From Enterococcus termitis (lineage in GTDB: Bacteria; Bacillota; Bacilli; Lactobacillales; Enterococcaceae), in NCBI RefSeq assembly GCF_001730305.1, contig NZ_MIJY01000009.1, positions 1 to 55,997 on the forward strand: a stretch of DNA of 55,997 nt. Direction: 5' to 3'. The notes below the pieces were generated by a model. It saw only the letters and a program-made list of their open reading frames with translations, was not told the DNA's origin and made no database searches. Both the position numbers and the translations under genes were made by a program. How positions within the stretch are numbered: position 1 is the first letter of the stretch; each line of letters opens with the position of its first letter. Of the stretch, positions 1-7,798 are shown one piece after another.

Positions 1-2
1 TA

Positions 3-68
3 AAAGAAAAATTGACTGGTATGAGTCCGGTTCAATACCGAATTCATACCAGCCAATTAGCTGGGTAA
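3..68 (+). mobile_element. 3' end of an IS3-family transposase (orfB), truncated by window edge
   Basis: The frame beginning at base 3 reads KEKLTGMSPVQYRIHTSQLAG and then stops. This resembles the C-terminus of IS150-group (IS3 family) OrfB integrase proteins, where a KLTGMSPVQYR-like motif ends the DDE domain. Only about 21 residues are inside the window, so the catalytic triad cannot be checked. The sequence after the stop, to about base 97, ends in CA and is probably the right terminal repeat of the element. Identity rests on motif memory; the exact IS is unknown. Confidence 0.7.
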
Positions 69-97
69 TCTACGTACAACTTTTAGGGCGCACCTCA
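69..97 (+). mobile_element. Putative right end of the IS3-family element
   Basis: This stretch lies between the transposase stop codon and the point where the sequence begins to match the palindromic repeat seen again, inverted, at 55709-55881. It ends ...GCGCACCTCA. The repeat resumes at about base 96-98 (CAGAAACG...), so the insertion boundary is within one to three bases of 97. The left end and any target duplication lie outside the window. Confidence 0.5.
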
Positions 98-360
98 GAA
101 ACGTTTAACCCCGAGAAATAAGCTGGAATTCACGAAAATTGCCAAGCATCACAGTGAGTTTACGAACTGATGATAATTGGTACCTACCTGGTGCTCTTCA
201 AATTTTTGTGACCAAGTAGGTACTGTGCAACATCAACTCGTTCCTCGTTGTGTTTTACAGCAATTTCAGCTTATTTCCGAAGGGGTTGTTTCTGCTTCCA
301 CCGTTTATTCGGATGTCAAGTGACTAGATTGTAACTCATAGAGTTATGTCCCAGATTCTC
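98..360 (-). repeat. Long palindromic intergenic repeat, extended copy (partner of 55709-55881)
   Basis: Read on the minus strand, this matches the repeat at 55709-55881 in its outer parts. The GTCTgaGACATA.CTCTATGAGT segment, the CTAGTCACTTGACATCCGAAT segment and the AAATAAGCTG / CAGCTTATTT arms are all present. Compared with that copy, two blocks of roughly 50 bases are inserted near the loop. The two inserts are partly complementary to each other (GTACCTACCTGGT near 180-193 against ACCAAGTAGGTAC near 212-224), so the RNA hairpin is lengthened rather than broken. It lies just past the argS stop codon and may end argS transcription. There is no coding potential in 98-375. Confidence 0.7.
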
Positions 361-375
361 CGTCTTTTTTATTAC

Positions 376-2067
376 TTACATTTCATTTGGTGCGTGTAAG
401 CCCAATAGACGTAAATCTTCCTTAATGATCGTTGCCATTGCATAAACTAAGGCTAAGCGAGATTCTTTTTCAGCATCATCCGCTAAAATTTTTACGTGAG
501 CATAATATTTATTAAAAGCTTGTGCAACATGAATCGCATGTTTAGCAATCACAGAAGGTTCGTATTTTTCTGCGGCTTGTAAAACAACCTCTGGGAATTT
601 TTGAAGCAATTTAATTACTTCCCAGCTCTCTTTATCATTCAATGCATAATCTTTACTCTCATCGATCGTGAAATCAGCTTTCCTTAAGATACTCATCGCA
701 CGAGCATGGGTATATTGTACATACGGACCTGTTTCACCTTCAAAGCGAACAACCTCTTCCAGTACAAAATCAAAGTTATTCAAACGATCATTTTTCAGAT
801 CATGGAAAATAACGGAGCCAATCCCAACTTGTCTTGCTACCTCTTCACGATTTGGTAAATCAGGATTTTTCTCCATGATTTGATTGTTTGCCAAATTCAC
901 TGCTTCATTTAATACTTCTTCTAATAGAACAATTTTTCCTTTACGTGTCGATAATTTCTTGCCGCCTTGCGTAATCAAGCCAAAAGGTACATGATGCATA
1001 TCTGCGGACCAGTCAAAATCAAGTTCTTTCAAGACTGCCTTTAGTTGTTTGAAATGATTAGACTGTTCATTCCCAACGACATAAATCGCTTTGGCAAAAT
1101 CGTATGTGCGTTTACGATAAACGGCTGCGGCTAAATCACGTGTAATATAAAGGGTTGCACCATCAGATTTTTTGATTAAAGCTGGATTCAATTCATATGC
1201 TGATAAATCAACAATTTCAGCTCCCTGATTTTCTTGAAGTAAATGTTTTTCTTCAAGCATTGTAACGATCTCAGCCATTTTATCATTGTAAAAAGCTTCA
1301 CCGTTGTATGAATCAAAGGAAACTTCAAGCATACCATAAATTTTGTCAAATTCTTTTAATGATTCAGAGCGGAACCATTGCCACAATTCTGTCGCTTCTT
1401 GGTCTCCTTCTTCCAACTTTTTGAACCAAGCACGTGCTTCTTCTTCTAATTCCGGCTGTGTCTCAGCTTCTTCATGGAATTGCACATATAAACGTAACAA
1501 TTCTGTGATTGGCGCATTTTTTACACCCTCTTCTGATCCCCACTTCTTATAAGCAACGATCAACTTACCAAATTGAGTACCCCAGTCACCTAAATGATTG
1601 ATTCGAATCGGTGCATAGCCGATTTTTTCGAGTATAAACGCTATTGAATTACCAATAACCGTTGAACGCAGATGCCCCATTGAGATGGGCTTTGCAATAT
1701 TTGGCGAAGACATATCAATCGGCACATTTCCTTTGTTTCCAATAGTGCTATCTCCATAATGACCTTTTTCTTTTGCGATTTGAGTGATAACTGCTTGACT
1801 GACCTTTTGCTTATCCATAAAAAAGTTCAAATAAGGTCCAACGACTTCAATTTTTTCAAAATCTGTATGATCGATTTTTTCAGCTAAATCTGCAGCGATT
1901 TGCTGTGGCGCTTTACGATAGACCTTTGCTAATGAAAAAGCTGGAAATGCCACATCACCGTGGTCAACAGATTTTGGATTTTCTAATAATTGTGCGATTG
2001 TTTCTAAAGATAGATCATCCTTAACGACCGCATAAATTGCTTTTGCTACGATTTCTTTGTTATTCAT
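376..2067 (-). CDS. argS: Arginyl-tRNA synthetase
   Basis: Charges tRNA-Arg with arginine in the cytoplasm (class I synthetase). The 563-residue product has the N-terminal Add-1 domain, the SPNIAKP signature at residues 121-127 followed by the MGH form of the HIGH motif at 130-132, and a KLSTRKG form of the KMSKS loop at 371-377. An anticodon-binding ALPHA domain ends the protein. Length is normal for the short bacterial form. The ATG is preceded by GGAGGAAG at ideal spacing. The gene is monocistronic and lies behind an arginine-specific T-box leader, so expression should rise when tRNA-Arg is uncharged. Confidence 0.97.
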   Translation of the reverse strand: MNNKEIVAKAIYAVVKDDLSLETIAQLLENPKSVDHGDVAFPAFSLAKVYRKAPQQIAADLAEKIDHTDFEKIEVVGPYLNFFMDKQKVSQAVITQIAKEKGHYGDSTIGNKGNVPIDMSSPNIAKPISMGHLRSTVIGNSIAFILEKIGYAPIRINHLGDWGTQFGKLIVAYKKWGSEEGVKNAPITELLRLYVQFHEEAETQPELEEEARAWFKKLEEGDQEATELWQWFRSESLKEFDKIYGMLEVSFDSYNGEAFYNDKMAEIVTMLEEKHLLQENQGAEIVDLSAYELNPALIKKSDGATLYITRDLAAAVYRKRTYDFAKAIYVVGNEQSNHFKQLKAVLKELDFDWSADMHHVPFGLITQGGKKLSTRKGKIVLLEEVLNEAVNLANNQIMEKNPDLPNREEVARQVGIGSVIFHDLKNDRLNNFDFVLEEVVRFEGETGPYVQYTHARAMSILRKADFTIDESKDYALNDKESWEVIKLLQKFPEVVLQAAEKYEPSVIAKHAIHVAQAFNKYYAHVKILADDAEKESRLALVYAMATIIKEDLRLLGLHAPNEM

Positions 2068-2088
2068 TTTCTTCCTCCAATTGTTTTT

Positions 2089-2217
2089 TTATTCGATTAA
2101 CGATTGCTTTAATGCAACCTTTTCCATGTCTAAATTTTGTTTTGCTTTTAAAGATAGATCTATCGGTTGATGGTAACGAAAAGGATTTGTTTGAGAGTTA
2201 CGGTTCATTTTTATCAT
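2089..2217 (-). CDS. Possible short leader ORF (about 42 codons) upstream of argS
   Basis: A frame starting ATG ATA AAA ATG encodes a lysine- and glutamine-rich peptide of about 42 residues. It stops 22 bases before the argS start. No strong Shine-Dalgarno site precedes it, only AGAG, and I do not recognise the product. The frame continues upstream through the T-box terminator, which shows that part of its openness is accidental. It may be a translated spacer, a leader peptide or not a gene at all. Confidence 0.25.
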   Translation of the reverse strand: MIKMNRNSQTNPFRYHQPIDLSLKAKQNLDMEKVALKQSLIE

Positions 2218-2220
2218 TCG

Positions 2221-2326
2221 CTCTGTTTCAGCAATCGCAGTGTTTCCGCTCCTTTGACACTTCGCTCTCTTCGATCGCCAAGTACTTTTCAACATCTGCT
2301 CTGCCTTCGGCAGTCGCAGTGTTTCA
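2221..2326 (-). repeat. Two imperfect direct repeats in the argS leader
   Basis: On the plus strand, 2221-2248 and 2300-2326 share the pattern CTCTGnnTTCnGCAnTCGCAGTGTTTC with a few substitutions, offset by about 79 bases. They lie after the T-box terminator and before argS, so they are part of the read-through transcript. The segment between them (GACACTTCGCTCTCTTCGAT) is similar in style but is not a third copy. No function is known. Confidence 0.55.
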
Positions 2327-2328
2327 AA

Positions 2329-2564
2329 GCAAAAAGTCTCTGGTGTATAAACACCAGAGACGAGATATTCCCGCGGTACCACTCTAATTGTCTATTCCAT
2401 TAGGATAGACCCACTTAATCTAATAACGGTAGATGTCCGTCTGCTTGTGCAGATTCTCTAAAGTGCGCTTCCCTTAATTTGTCACTTTCGGCTTTCACCT
2501 TCCCGAAATCGCTTTGCTGACACTCTATAAGGTACTCTCTTTTTCATCGAATCAGTATGAAACT
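2329..2564 (-). promoter_or_regulatory. T-box leader of argS, specifier CGC (Arg)
   Basis: The minus-strand RNA has the loop-E strand AGAGAGUA, a Stem I arm CCUUAU pairing with AUUAAGG, then GAA G CGC A. This is the position at which the B. subtilis glyQS leader carries GGC, so the specifier codon is CGC (arginine). It matches the downstream synthetase. The T-box sequence AGAGUGGUACCGCGGG spans about 2370-2386. Uncharged tRNA-Arg should stabilise the antiterminator and allow read-through into argS. The specifier was placed by hand alignment to a remembered leader. Confidence 0.93.
2331..2361 (-). terminator. T-box intrinsic terminator
   Basis: GTCTCTGGTG and CACCAGAGAC pair around a short loop, followed on the minus strand by a U run. 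This is the competing terminator of the argS T-box; the T-box sequence lies immediately upstream in the RNA. Confidence 0.9.
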
Positions 2565-2570
2565 GGGTCT

Positions 2571-2576
2571 ATTATA
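2571..2576 (-). promoter_or_regulatory. Probable -10 element of the argS leader promoter
   Basis: A perfect TATAAT (minus strand) lies just past the tsaD stop codon and about 7 bases before the first leader bases. The -35 region at 17-base spacing reads TAGGCA, which is weak. Confidence 0.6.
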
Positions 2577-2602
2577 GCAAAAAAATACAAATATGCCTAG
2601 TC

Positions 2603-3643
2603 TTAATTAGCGATTGTTTGGAAGCTCAAGCTAGGCTCTGCATTCAACTCATAGGTTGCTATGTGCCCTTTTTCAGCTTCAACAAATGCCGCAGCACCGA
2701 TCATCGCTGCATTGTCTCCACATAAGCGTAGCGGCGGAACAATGAACGTTACCTCTGGAAGCTCATCTGCAAGTGCTTGAGCCAATCGCTCACGTAATCC
2801 CTGATTTGCAGCAACGCCGCCTGCCATCACTAGTTGTTTGACTGGATATTCTTTGCAGGCACGCACTGTTTTATCAACTAATACATCAATTACACTTGCT
2901 TGGAAACTAGCCGCTAAATTTTCAATATTCAGTTCCTCTTCCCGCTGCTGCGCATTGTGGACCGTATTGATAAATGAGCTTTTTAAGCCACTAAAACTAA
3001 AATCATAGTTGTCTTCTTTGATCATCGCTCGTGGAAACTCATAGGTATCTTTGCCTAGATGAGCTAATGTATCAAGCTCTTTTCCACTAGGATATTTTAA
3101 GCCTAAAACTCTGCCGACTTTATCATAGGCTTCACCTGCTGCGTCATCTCTCGTTTCGCCAATAATCTCAAAAGATCCAGTTTCTTTCATATAAACTAAC
3201 TCAGTATGCCCACCACTGACAAGCAATGCCATCAATGGAAATTCGAGGGGTTCTACAAAATGCGCTGCATAAATATGGCCTGCCATATGATTGACTGGAA
3301 TCAACGGCAAGTCATGAGCCCACGCGAATGCTTTTGCAGCAGAAATACCGATCAACAGTGCACCAACCAAGCCAGGTCCATAGGTCACCGCAACTCCACT
3401 TAAATCATCTGGCTTTACGTCAGCTTTTATCAACGCCTCTTCAATACATAGGGTAATTTCTTCTACATGATGACGACTGGCAACTTCTGGCACAACGCCA
3501 CCAAAGCGCTGATGACTTTTCACTTGGGAAGCAACGATATTCGATAAAATCTGATCCCCATTCTCAATCACTGCAACGCTTGTTTCATCACAACTGCTTT
3601 CGATCGCCAGTATCAATTTTCTTTCTTTATAAAAAAAAGTCAT
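2603..3643 (-). CDS. tsaD: tRNA N6-threonylcarbamoyladenosine transferase TsaD
   Basis: Transfers the threonylcarbamoyl group from TC-AMP to A37 of ANN-decoding tRNAs, acting with TsaB and TsaE. The 346-residue product has the ASKHA-fold N-terminus ([13 protein letters not shown] at 13-25), the metal-binding HMAGH motif at 119-123, the SGGHTELV loop and a C-terminal [10 protein letters not shown] motif. The start ATG overlaps the TGA of the preceding acetyltransferase as ATGA, so the two are translationally coupled, and AAGGAAG lies upstream. It is the last gene of the tsaB-rimI-rimI-tsaD run; tsaE is not in the window. Confidence 0.97.
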   Translation of the reverse strand: MTFFYKERKLILAIESSCDETSVAVIENGDQILSNIVASQVKSHQRFGGVVPEVASRHHVEEITLCIEEALIKADVKPDDLSGVAVTYGPGLVGALLIGISAAKAFAWAHDLPLIPVNHMAGHIYAAHFVEPLEFPLMALLVSGGHTELVYMKETGSFEIIGETRDDAAGEAYDKVGRVLGLKYPSGKELDTLAHLGKDTYEFPRAMIKEDNYDFSFSGLKSSFINTVHNAQQREEELNIENLAASFQASVIDVLVDKTVRACKEYPVKQLVMAGGVAANQGLRERLAQALADELPEVTFIVPPLRLCGDNAAMIGAAAFVEAEKGHIATYELNAEPSLSFQTIAN

Positions 3644-4104
3644 TGTTTCACTTCCTTAATCGTTAAACACATTACAAGCCCATCTTCTTTGGGGCGAGTA
3701 TAATAATTTTTGCGGCGGTTCAACAGCTCAAATCCTTTTCTCTCATACAATCGTCGTGCCCCTTCATTAGACTCACGCACTTCTAAGAAAACTCTGCTGA
3801 TGCCTTGCTCTTTGAAAAGTAAAATAGCATGATCCAGCAATTGACTGCCCAAACCTTGCCCTTGAAACTTCTGATGAATCACCACATGAGAAATCTCGAT
3901 TTCGTCTAAAATCTTTTGATAGCTGATAAATCCTTTCCACTGATCCGCTTCAATCCATATGCAATAATCGGTTAGCGCTTGTGTTAAGTCAATATCAAAC
4001 TGCTCTTTCGTCCATGGCGACTTATGCTGGTAAGATTTCTCACATAATTGCCACAAATTTTCAGCAGCTGTCTCTATAGGCAGTTCCTTTTTTGAATAAT
4101 ACAT
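3640..4104 (-). CDS. rimI: GNAT N-acetyltransferase, RimI family (copy 1)
   Basis: A 154-residue GNAT-fold acetyltransferase. The acetyl-CoA pyrophosphate loop reads [10 protein letters not shown] and is followed by the [13 protein letters not shown] motif typical of RimI enzymes. RimI acetylates the N-terminal alanine of ribosomal protein S18 and is commonly found beside tsaB and tsaD. Here it sits four bases after another GNAT gene and overlaps tsaD by four bases. Which of the two GNAT genes is the true S18 acetylase cannot be decided from sequence alone. Confidence 0.9.
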   Translation of the reverse strand: MYYSKKELPIETAAENLWQLCEKSYQHKSPWTKEQFDIDLTQALTDYCIWIEADQWKGFISYQKILDEIEISHVVIHQKFQGQGLGSQLLDHAILLFKEQGISRVFLEVRESNEGARRLYERKGFELLNRRKNYYTRPKEDGLVMCLTIKEVKQ

Positions 4105-4108
4105 CTCA

Positions 4109-4657
4109 TCACTCTTCTTTTAAAGATAAAATCATTTCAAGTGCGTCTTCTTTATTTTCAGTATAGTACTCTGGTTTGATCGTACTTGATGTGAATCCTA
4201 ATTTACGATACACCCGCTGCGCATTTTTATTACTGATTCTAACCTCTAAAGAAAGGCGTTCACACTTATTTAATAAAGCAAATTGTTGAATTTCACCAAT
4301 CAAAAAGCTGCCGATCCCTTGCCCTTGAAATTCAGTTAAAACTGCAACATTCGTGATGTGAGCATCTTTATCAAATATACGACAACCAATAAAACCAATC
4401 GTTTTCCCTGCTTTTTGAATCAATAAGTATAAATGTGGATCTGCTGCCTGTAACTCCATCAAAAAAGCTGTTTTCGTCCAAGGCAGTTCTCCAGCATAAA
4501 CTTCTCTTTCAATAGAAAGTAAATCCTTGATATCTTCAAACTTGATTGCCCGAATGAAATAGTCTTCATCTGAAATCAGCACATTTTTTTCTTCATAGGG
4601 ACGATTTTTAAAAAGGGAACTTAAGATTTTATTGAAAGGATTAAATCTTTTCAACAT
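4109..4657 (-). CDS. GNAT N-acetyltransferase, RimI-like (copy 2)
   Basis: A second RimI-like GNAT protein of about 182 residues. A basic N-terminal extension of about 35 residues precedes the catalytic domain. Motif A reads QGQGIGSFLIGE and the C-terminal motif is NKNAQRVYRKLGF. The frame is open to a TTG at 4672, but ATG at 4657 has AAGGAG six bases upstream and is the better start. It overlaps the end of tsaB by about 17 bases, indicating one operon. A duplicated GNAT between tsaB and tsaD suggests the two copies have different substrates. Confidence 0.88.
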   Translation of the reverse strand: MLKRFNPFNKILSSLFKNRPYEEKNVLISDEDYFIRAIKFEDIKDLLSIEREVYAGELPWTKTAFLMELQAADPHLYLLIQKAGKTIGFIGCRIFDKDAHITNVAVLTEFQGQGIGSFLIGEIQQFALLNKCERLSLEVRISNKNAQRVYRKLGFTSSTIKPEYYTENKEDALEMILSLKEE

Positions 4658-5360
4658 AGTTTTCTCCTTCAAATGTATGATCTTTCAACCAGTTTTCCTC
4701 TGCTTCTACTCGTTTTAAATAATCAGGTAAAAAGCTATGAATATCGGTTAATGGTTCTTCTAATCTTCCAAGTTCTGCAAGTACCGCACCATTTGGTATT
4801 TGCCATTGAGGTATCGAACAGAACGCAGCTTTGGGTAACGCAGTCTCGATCTGCTGCTGAAATTTTGTCACGTCTTCACCAACAAAATACACATGATCAA
4901 ACGACTTTAGTTGTTCCAGCCAATTTTCAAGAGCTATATGCTGATCAGCGATAACTGTTTCTAAACGACCATTTACATATTGATAAGCTCCAGTATAGAC
5001 ATTATTTCTTCTAGCATCAAATACTGGAATGATCACTCCATCGATTGATGCACAATTAGCCGCAATCACTTTCAAGCTGGAAACACCGACTAATTCTTTT
5101 TCTAATGTATAAGCTAATGTTTTTGCAGTGGTTACACCAATTCTCAAACCTGTATAAGACCCAGGGCCTTGCGCAATCACAATGCGATCAAGCTCTTTAG
5201 GAGTCAAATCGACAGCCTTAACTAATTGAGTAATTGCCGGCATCAACGTTAAGCTATGGTTGCGTTTCATGGTAAGTGTATATTGTCCTAATATCTTTTT
5301 ATCTTCACAAACTGCTATAGATAGCGTTTGATTTGATGTATCTATTGCCAAAATACGCAC
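4641..5360 (-). CDS. tsaB: tRNA threonylcarbamoyladenosine biosynthesis protein TsaB
   Basis: Scaffold partner of TsaD in t6A37 synthesis. The 239-residue protein starts with the ASKHA strand MRILAIDTSNQTLSIAV and contains the QGPGSYTGLRIG motif at about 64-75, the family hallmark. It begins with GTG behind an AGAAAGGG site. It is first in a four-gene operon with two GNAT genes and tsaD. TACAAT at 5395-5400 with TTTACG 17 bases upstream is a plausible promoter. Confidence 0.96.
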   Translation of the reverse strand: MRILAIDTSNQTLSIAVCEDKKILGQYTLTMKRNHSLTLMPAITQLVKAVDLTPKELDRIVIAQGPGSYTGLRIGVTTAKTLAYTLEKELVGVSSLKVIAANCASIDGVIIPVFDARRNNVYTGAYQYVNGRLETVIADQHIALENWLEQLKSFDHVYFVGEDVTKFQQQIETALPKAAFCSIPQWQIPNGAVLAELGRLEEPLTDIHSFLPDYLKRVEAEENWLKDHTFEGENYVEKI

Positions 5361-5449
5361 AAAAAAATCCCTTTCTTTCTTAAGTAGTCGTTTTATTGTA
5401 GCACATTTTTACTCCTTCGTAAAAAAACTGAAATCTCTTATAAACAGTA

Positions 5450-5575
5450 AAAAAGGCTGACACAAAAGCCGCTAATCCATGGTGCTAAAAGAGCATTCAC
5501 AAAAACAGCCTCACCACATTTGTGAATACTCAATTTCTTCCTATAGAGTAAACGGTTCTATCCCAGCCTGTTTAG
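5450..5575. repeat. Compound palindromic intergenic element between pbp4 and tsaB
   Basis: AAAGGCTGAC...CCCAGCCTG forms an outer inverted pair. ATTCACAAA / TTTGTGAAT forms a nine-base stem near the centre and ACTC / GAGT a smaller one. It lies directly after the pbp4 stop codon (minus strand) and upstream of the tsaB promoter, so it probably ends pbp4 transcription. The multi-stem form and defined ends look like a dispersed enterococcal repeat, but no second copy is seen in this window. Confidence 0.5.
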
Positions 5576-7612
5576 TTATTTGTAAGTCGCTTCTAAATAA
5601 TCAATCAATGGTTTGCTGATATCAGTAGCTGTATCATTTTTTCTTGAATCTTCTACCATGATCATTGCAGAAAATTTATTGTTCGTACGATCCATCGCCA
5701 GAAGGAAACTATTTTCTTTTCCGACCGTATCTTGCTTATCCTTGATTTCAGCCGTTCCTGTTTTGGCTGCCAATGAAAAGTCAGGATTGTACATATTATG
5801 CACATAACCATCTGCATCTTCAACGCTGCCAAGTAAGTCAGTAACAATTGTATTTGCTGCATTAGAGGTAATCACGTTGTCTTTGGTCTTAGTCTCTTTT
5901 GCCTGTTCAATCTTAGGATAAACTAATTTCCCTTCATTTTGGAAAACCGTATACATGGTTGCCTGCTGGATCGGTGTGATCAACAGTTGACCTTGTCCGT
6001 AACCAGTATCAGCCAATAAGATTTCTGAATTAAATGATTCTTCATTGGAAATTTGAGCTGGGTTCATCGGAATCGCTAAATCAAGTTTTTCACCAAAAAT
6101 AAAGTTACCTAAACCTTTTCTAAAGGTTTCTTCCCCCATTCGTAATGTCTGTTCAGCAAAATAGATATTGTCCGAATTAACTAAGGCAGTCCGTAAGTTG
6201 ACAGGGCTTGCTTCTTTCACGCGTGTAACAAAATAGTCTCCCCAAGAAGCATCCTTTTGCCATTTCAACCCATTGATCGCTATTTCTTCTTCTGGTTTCA
6301 ATGTTCCTGCATCTAAACCGATGCCACCAGTGATTGTCTTAAATGTAGATCCTGGCGCATAACCAGTAGCAAATCTAGCTGTAAACGGTAGATTTTCATT
6401 GCTGGAATAAGCATCATATTCTGTTTGAGAAATGCCGTTGGCCATCTTATTGGGATCAAAAGATGGTGAACTAACAGCGGCCAATAAATCTCCTTGCTGC
6501 GGATCCATTACTACCGCACTTCCTGGGCGATTTGCAAAAATACCATATCCTTGAGATTGAGCATTTTTATCAATGGTTAATTGAACGTTTTTACCATCTT
6601 TCTTCTCTACTTTTTGCAAGGTATGTTTTTCTTGCCCGTTTTCATCAGTGATCGTGATACTACCGCCGTCTTGTCCACGAAGTTCTTTATCATATGCTTG
6701 TTCTAAGCCTACTTTTCCAACCACACCTGTACTGCTTAAGCTAGAATCTTTCTCAATATCTTCTGCTGTAACGTTGCCAACATAACCAATCAATTGCGCT
6801 GCGGCTTCCTTCAAAGGATAATAGCGAACGACTTTATCTTGAGAGGCGGCTCCTTGAGGTAAATCAGAAACAGGATCAAACGAAACTTTGATTGGGACAA
6901 ACGAATCAGGCTGCACCCAGCCTTGTTTCAATTGCTGTTCAATTTCATCTACAGGAACGTTGAACTTTTGACTAAACGCCTTAATATTCGCTGTTTTCTC
7001 TTCTCCTTCTCCTAGTTTTCCTGGCACGATTCCCACCTGATCAAAAGCTTGATTTACCGCAAGTCCTTCACCATTACGATCTATGATCTCTCCACGAGCT
7101 GCAGCATCTACGCCGATCGCCACTTTGTCTTGCCCCGTCATTTTCGGAAAAATCAAACTCGGAGACCAGTTGACTTTATACTCATCTTTTTCTTTTTTGA
7201 GTGTGGTTTTATATGATAAATCCTTTAAATTACCCAAAGGAGTTGTCATTTCTAAGTTATACGTAAAGGAAAATTGACCCTCTTTTTCTTTTTTGACCTG
7301 TACATTTTTTCTTTTGATTCCTTGTGCCTGAATGCCGGTAAAAATCGCCTGATATTTATCGATCAATTTGCTATCATCATAGCCGTTTTCTTTAATTGAA
7401 GCCGCACTTAATGATGCAGGAATTTTATCAAATTCTTGTTTTGAAAGATGTGTCAAAAACGCATTTGCAGCTTTTTCTGCCTGCTTTGTTTCTTGTGTTG
7501 CCTGCCAATTACTGTAGACAAAATAGCCGCCCGCTAAACCAGCCACTAGCACAAAACCGCCGATTGCTATTATCAATGGCTTTTTCGATTTTTTCTGCTT
7601 TCTTCTTTCCAT
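5576..7612 (-). CDS. pbp4: Low-affinity class B penicillin-binding protein (Pbp4/PBP5 type)
   Basis: A membrane-anchored D,D-transpeptidase that cross-links peptidoglycan; this family underlies intrinsic cephalosporin tolerance in enterococci. One N-terminal membrane segment (about 12-35) is followed by a MecA-like NTF2 domain (about 40-150), a PBP dimerisation domain and the transpeptidase. Catalytic motifs are STFK near 422, SDN near 480 and KTGT near 617. The open frame has eight more codons upstream, but the ATG of MERRKQKK has GGGGGAG at six bases and gives 678 residues, close to E. faecalis Pbp4. TATAAT lies at 7653-7658. Confidence 0.95.
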   Translation of the reverse strand: MERRKQKKSKKPLIIAIGGFVLVAGLAGGYFVYSNWQATQETKQAEKAANAFLTHLSKQEFDKIPASLSAASIKENGYDDSKLIDKYQAIFTGIQAQGIKRKNVQVKKEKEGQFSFTYNLEMTTPLGNLKDLSYKTTLKKEKDEYKVNWSPSLIFPKMTGQDKVAIGVDAAARGEIIDRNGEGLAVNQAFDQVGIVPGKLGEGEEKTANIKAFSQKFNVPVDEIEQQLKQGWVQPDSFVPIKVSFDPVSDLPQGAASQDKVVRYYPLKEAAAQLIGYVGNVTAEDIEKDSSLSSTGVVGKVGLEQAYDKELRGQDGGSITITDENGQEKHTLQKVEKKDGKNVQLTIDKNAQSQGYGIFANRPGSAVVMDPQQGDLLAAVSSPSFDPNKMANGISQTEYDAYSSNENLPFTARFATGYAPGSTFKTITGGIGLDAGTLKPEEEIAINGLKWQKDASWGDYFVTRVKEASPVNLRTALVNSDNIYFAEQTLRMGEETFRKGLGNFIFGEKLDLAIPMNPAQISNEESFNSEILLADTGYGQGQLLITPIQQATMYTVFQNEGKLVYPKIEQAKETKTKDNVITSNAANTIVTDLLGSVEDADGYVHNMYNPDFSLAAKTGTAEIKDKQDTVGKENSFLLAMDRTNNKFSAMIMVEDSRKNDTATDISKPLIDYLEATYK

Positions 7613-7798
7613 TCCTAACTCCCCCATCTCTTTCATTCAGTTCTTCTTGTCTATTATACCCTTGTCCTGTGATTTATTCATCCTAAAGAGAACAACCTTA
7701 GAAAAAAATGAAGACGTTATCCGTCCCAAGATGTATTTTTCTGTAATCGGTTTATGGTATACTATTTTTATCTATAACTTTTTTAGGAGGAATCGAAA

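Noticed and set aside
2037-2403. Plus-strand open frames antisense to the argS leader
   Set aside because: They lie across the T-box and its terminator, with no ribosome site and no recognisable product. They are accidental complements of a structured RNA.
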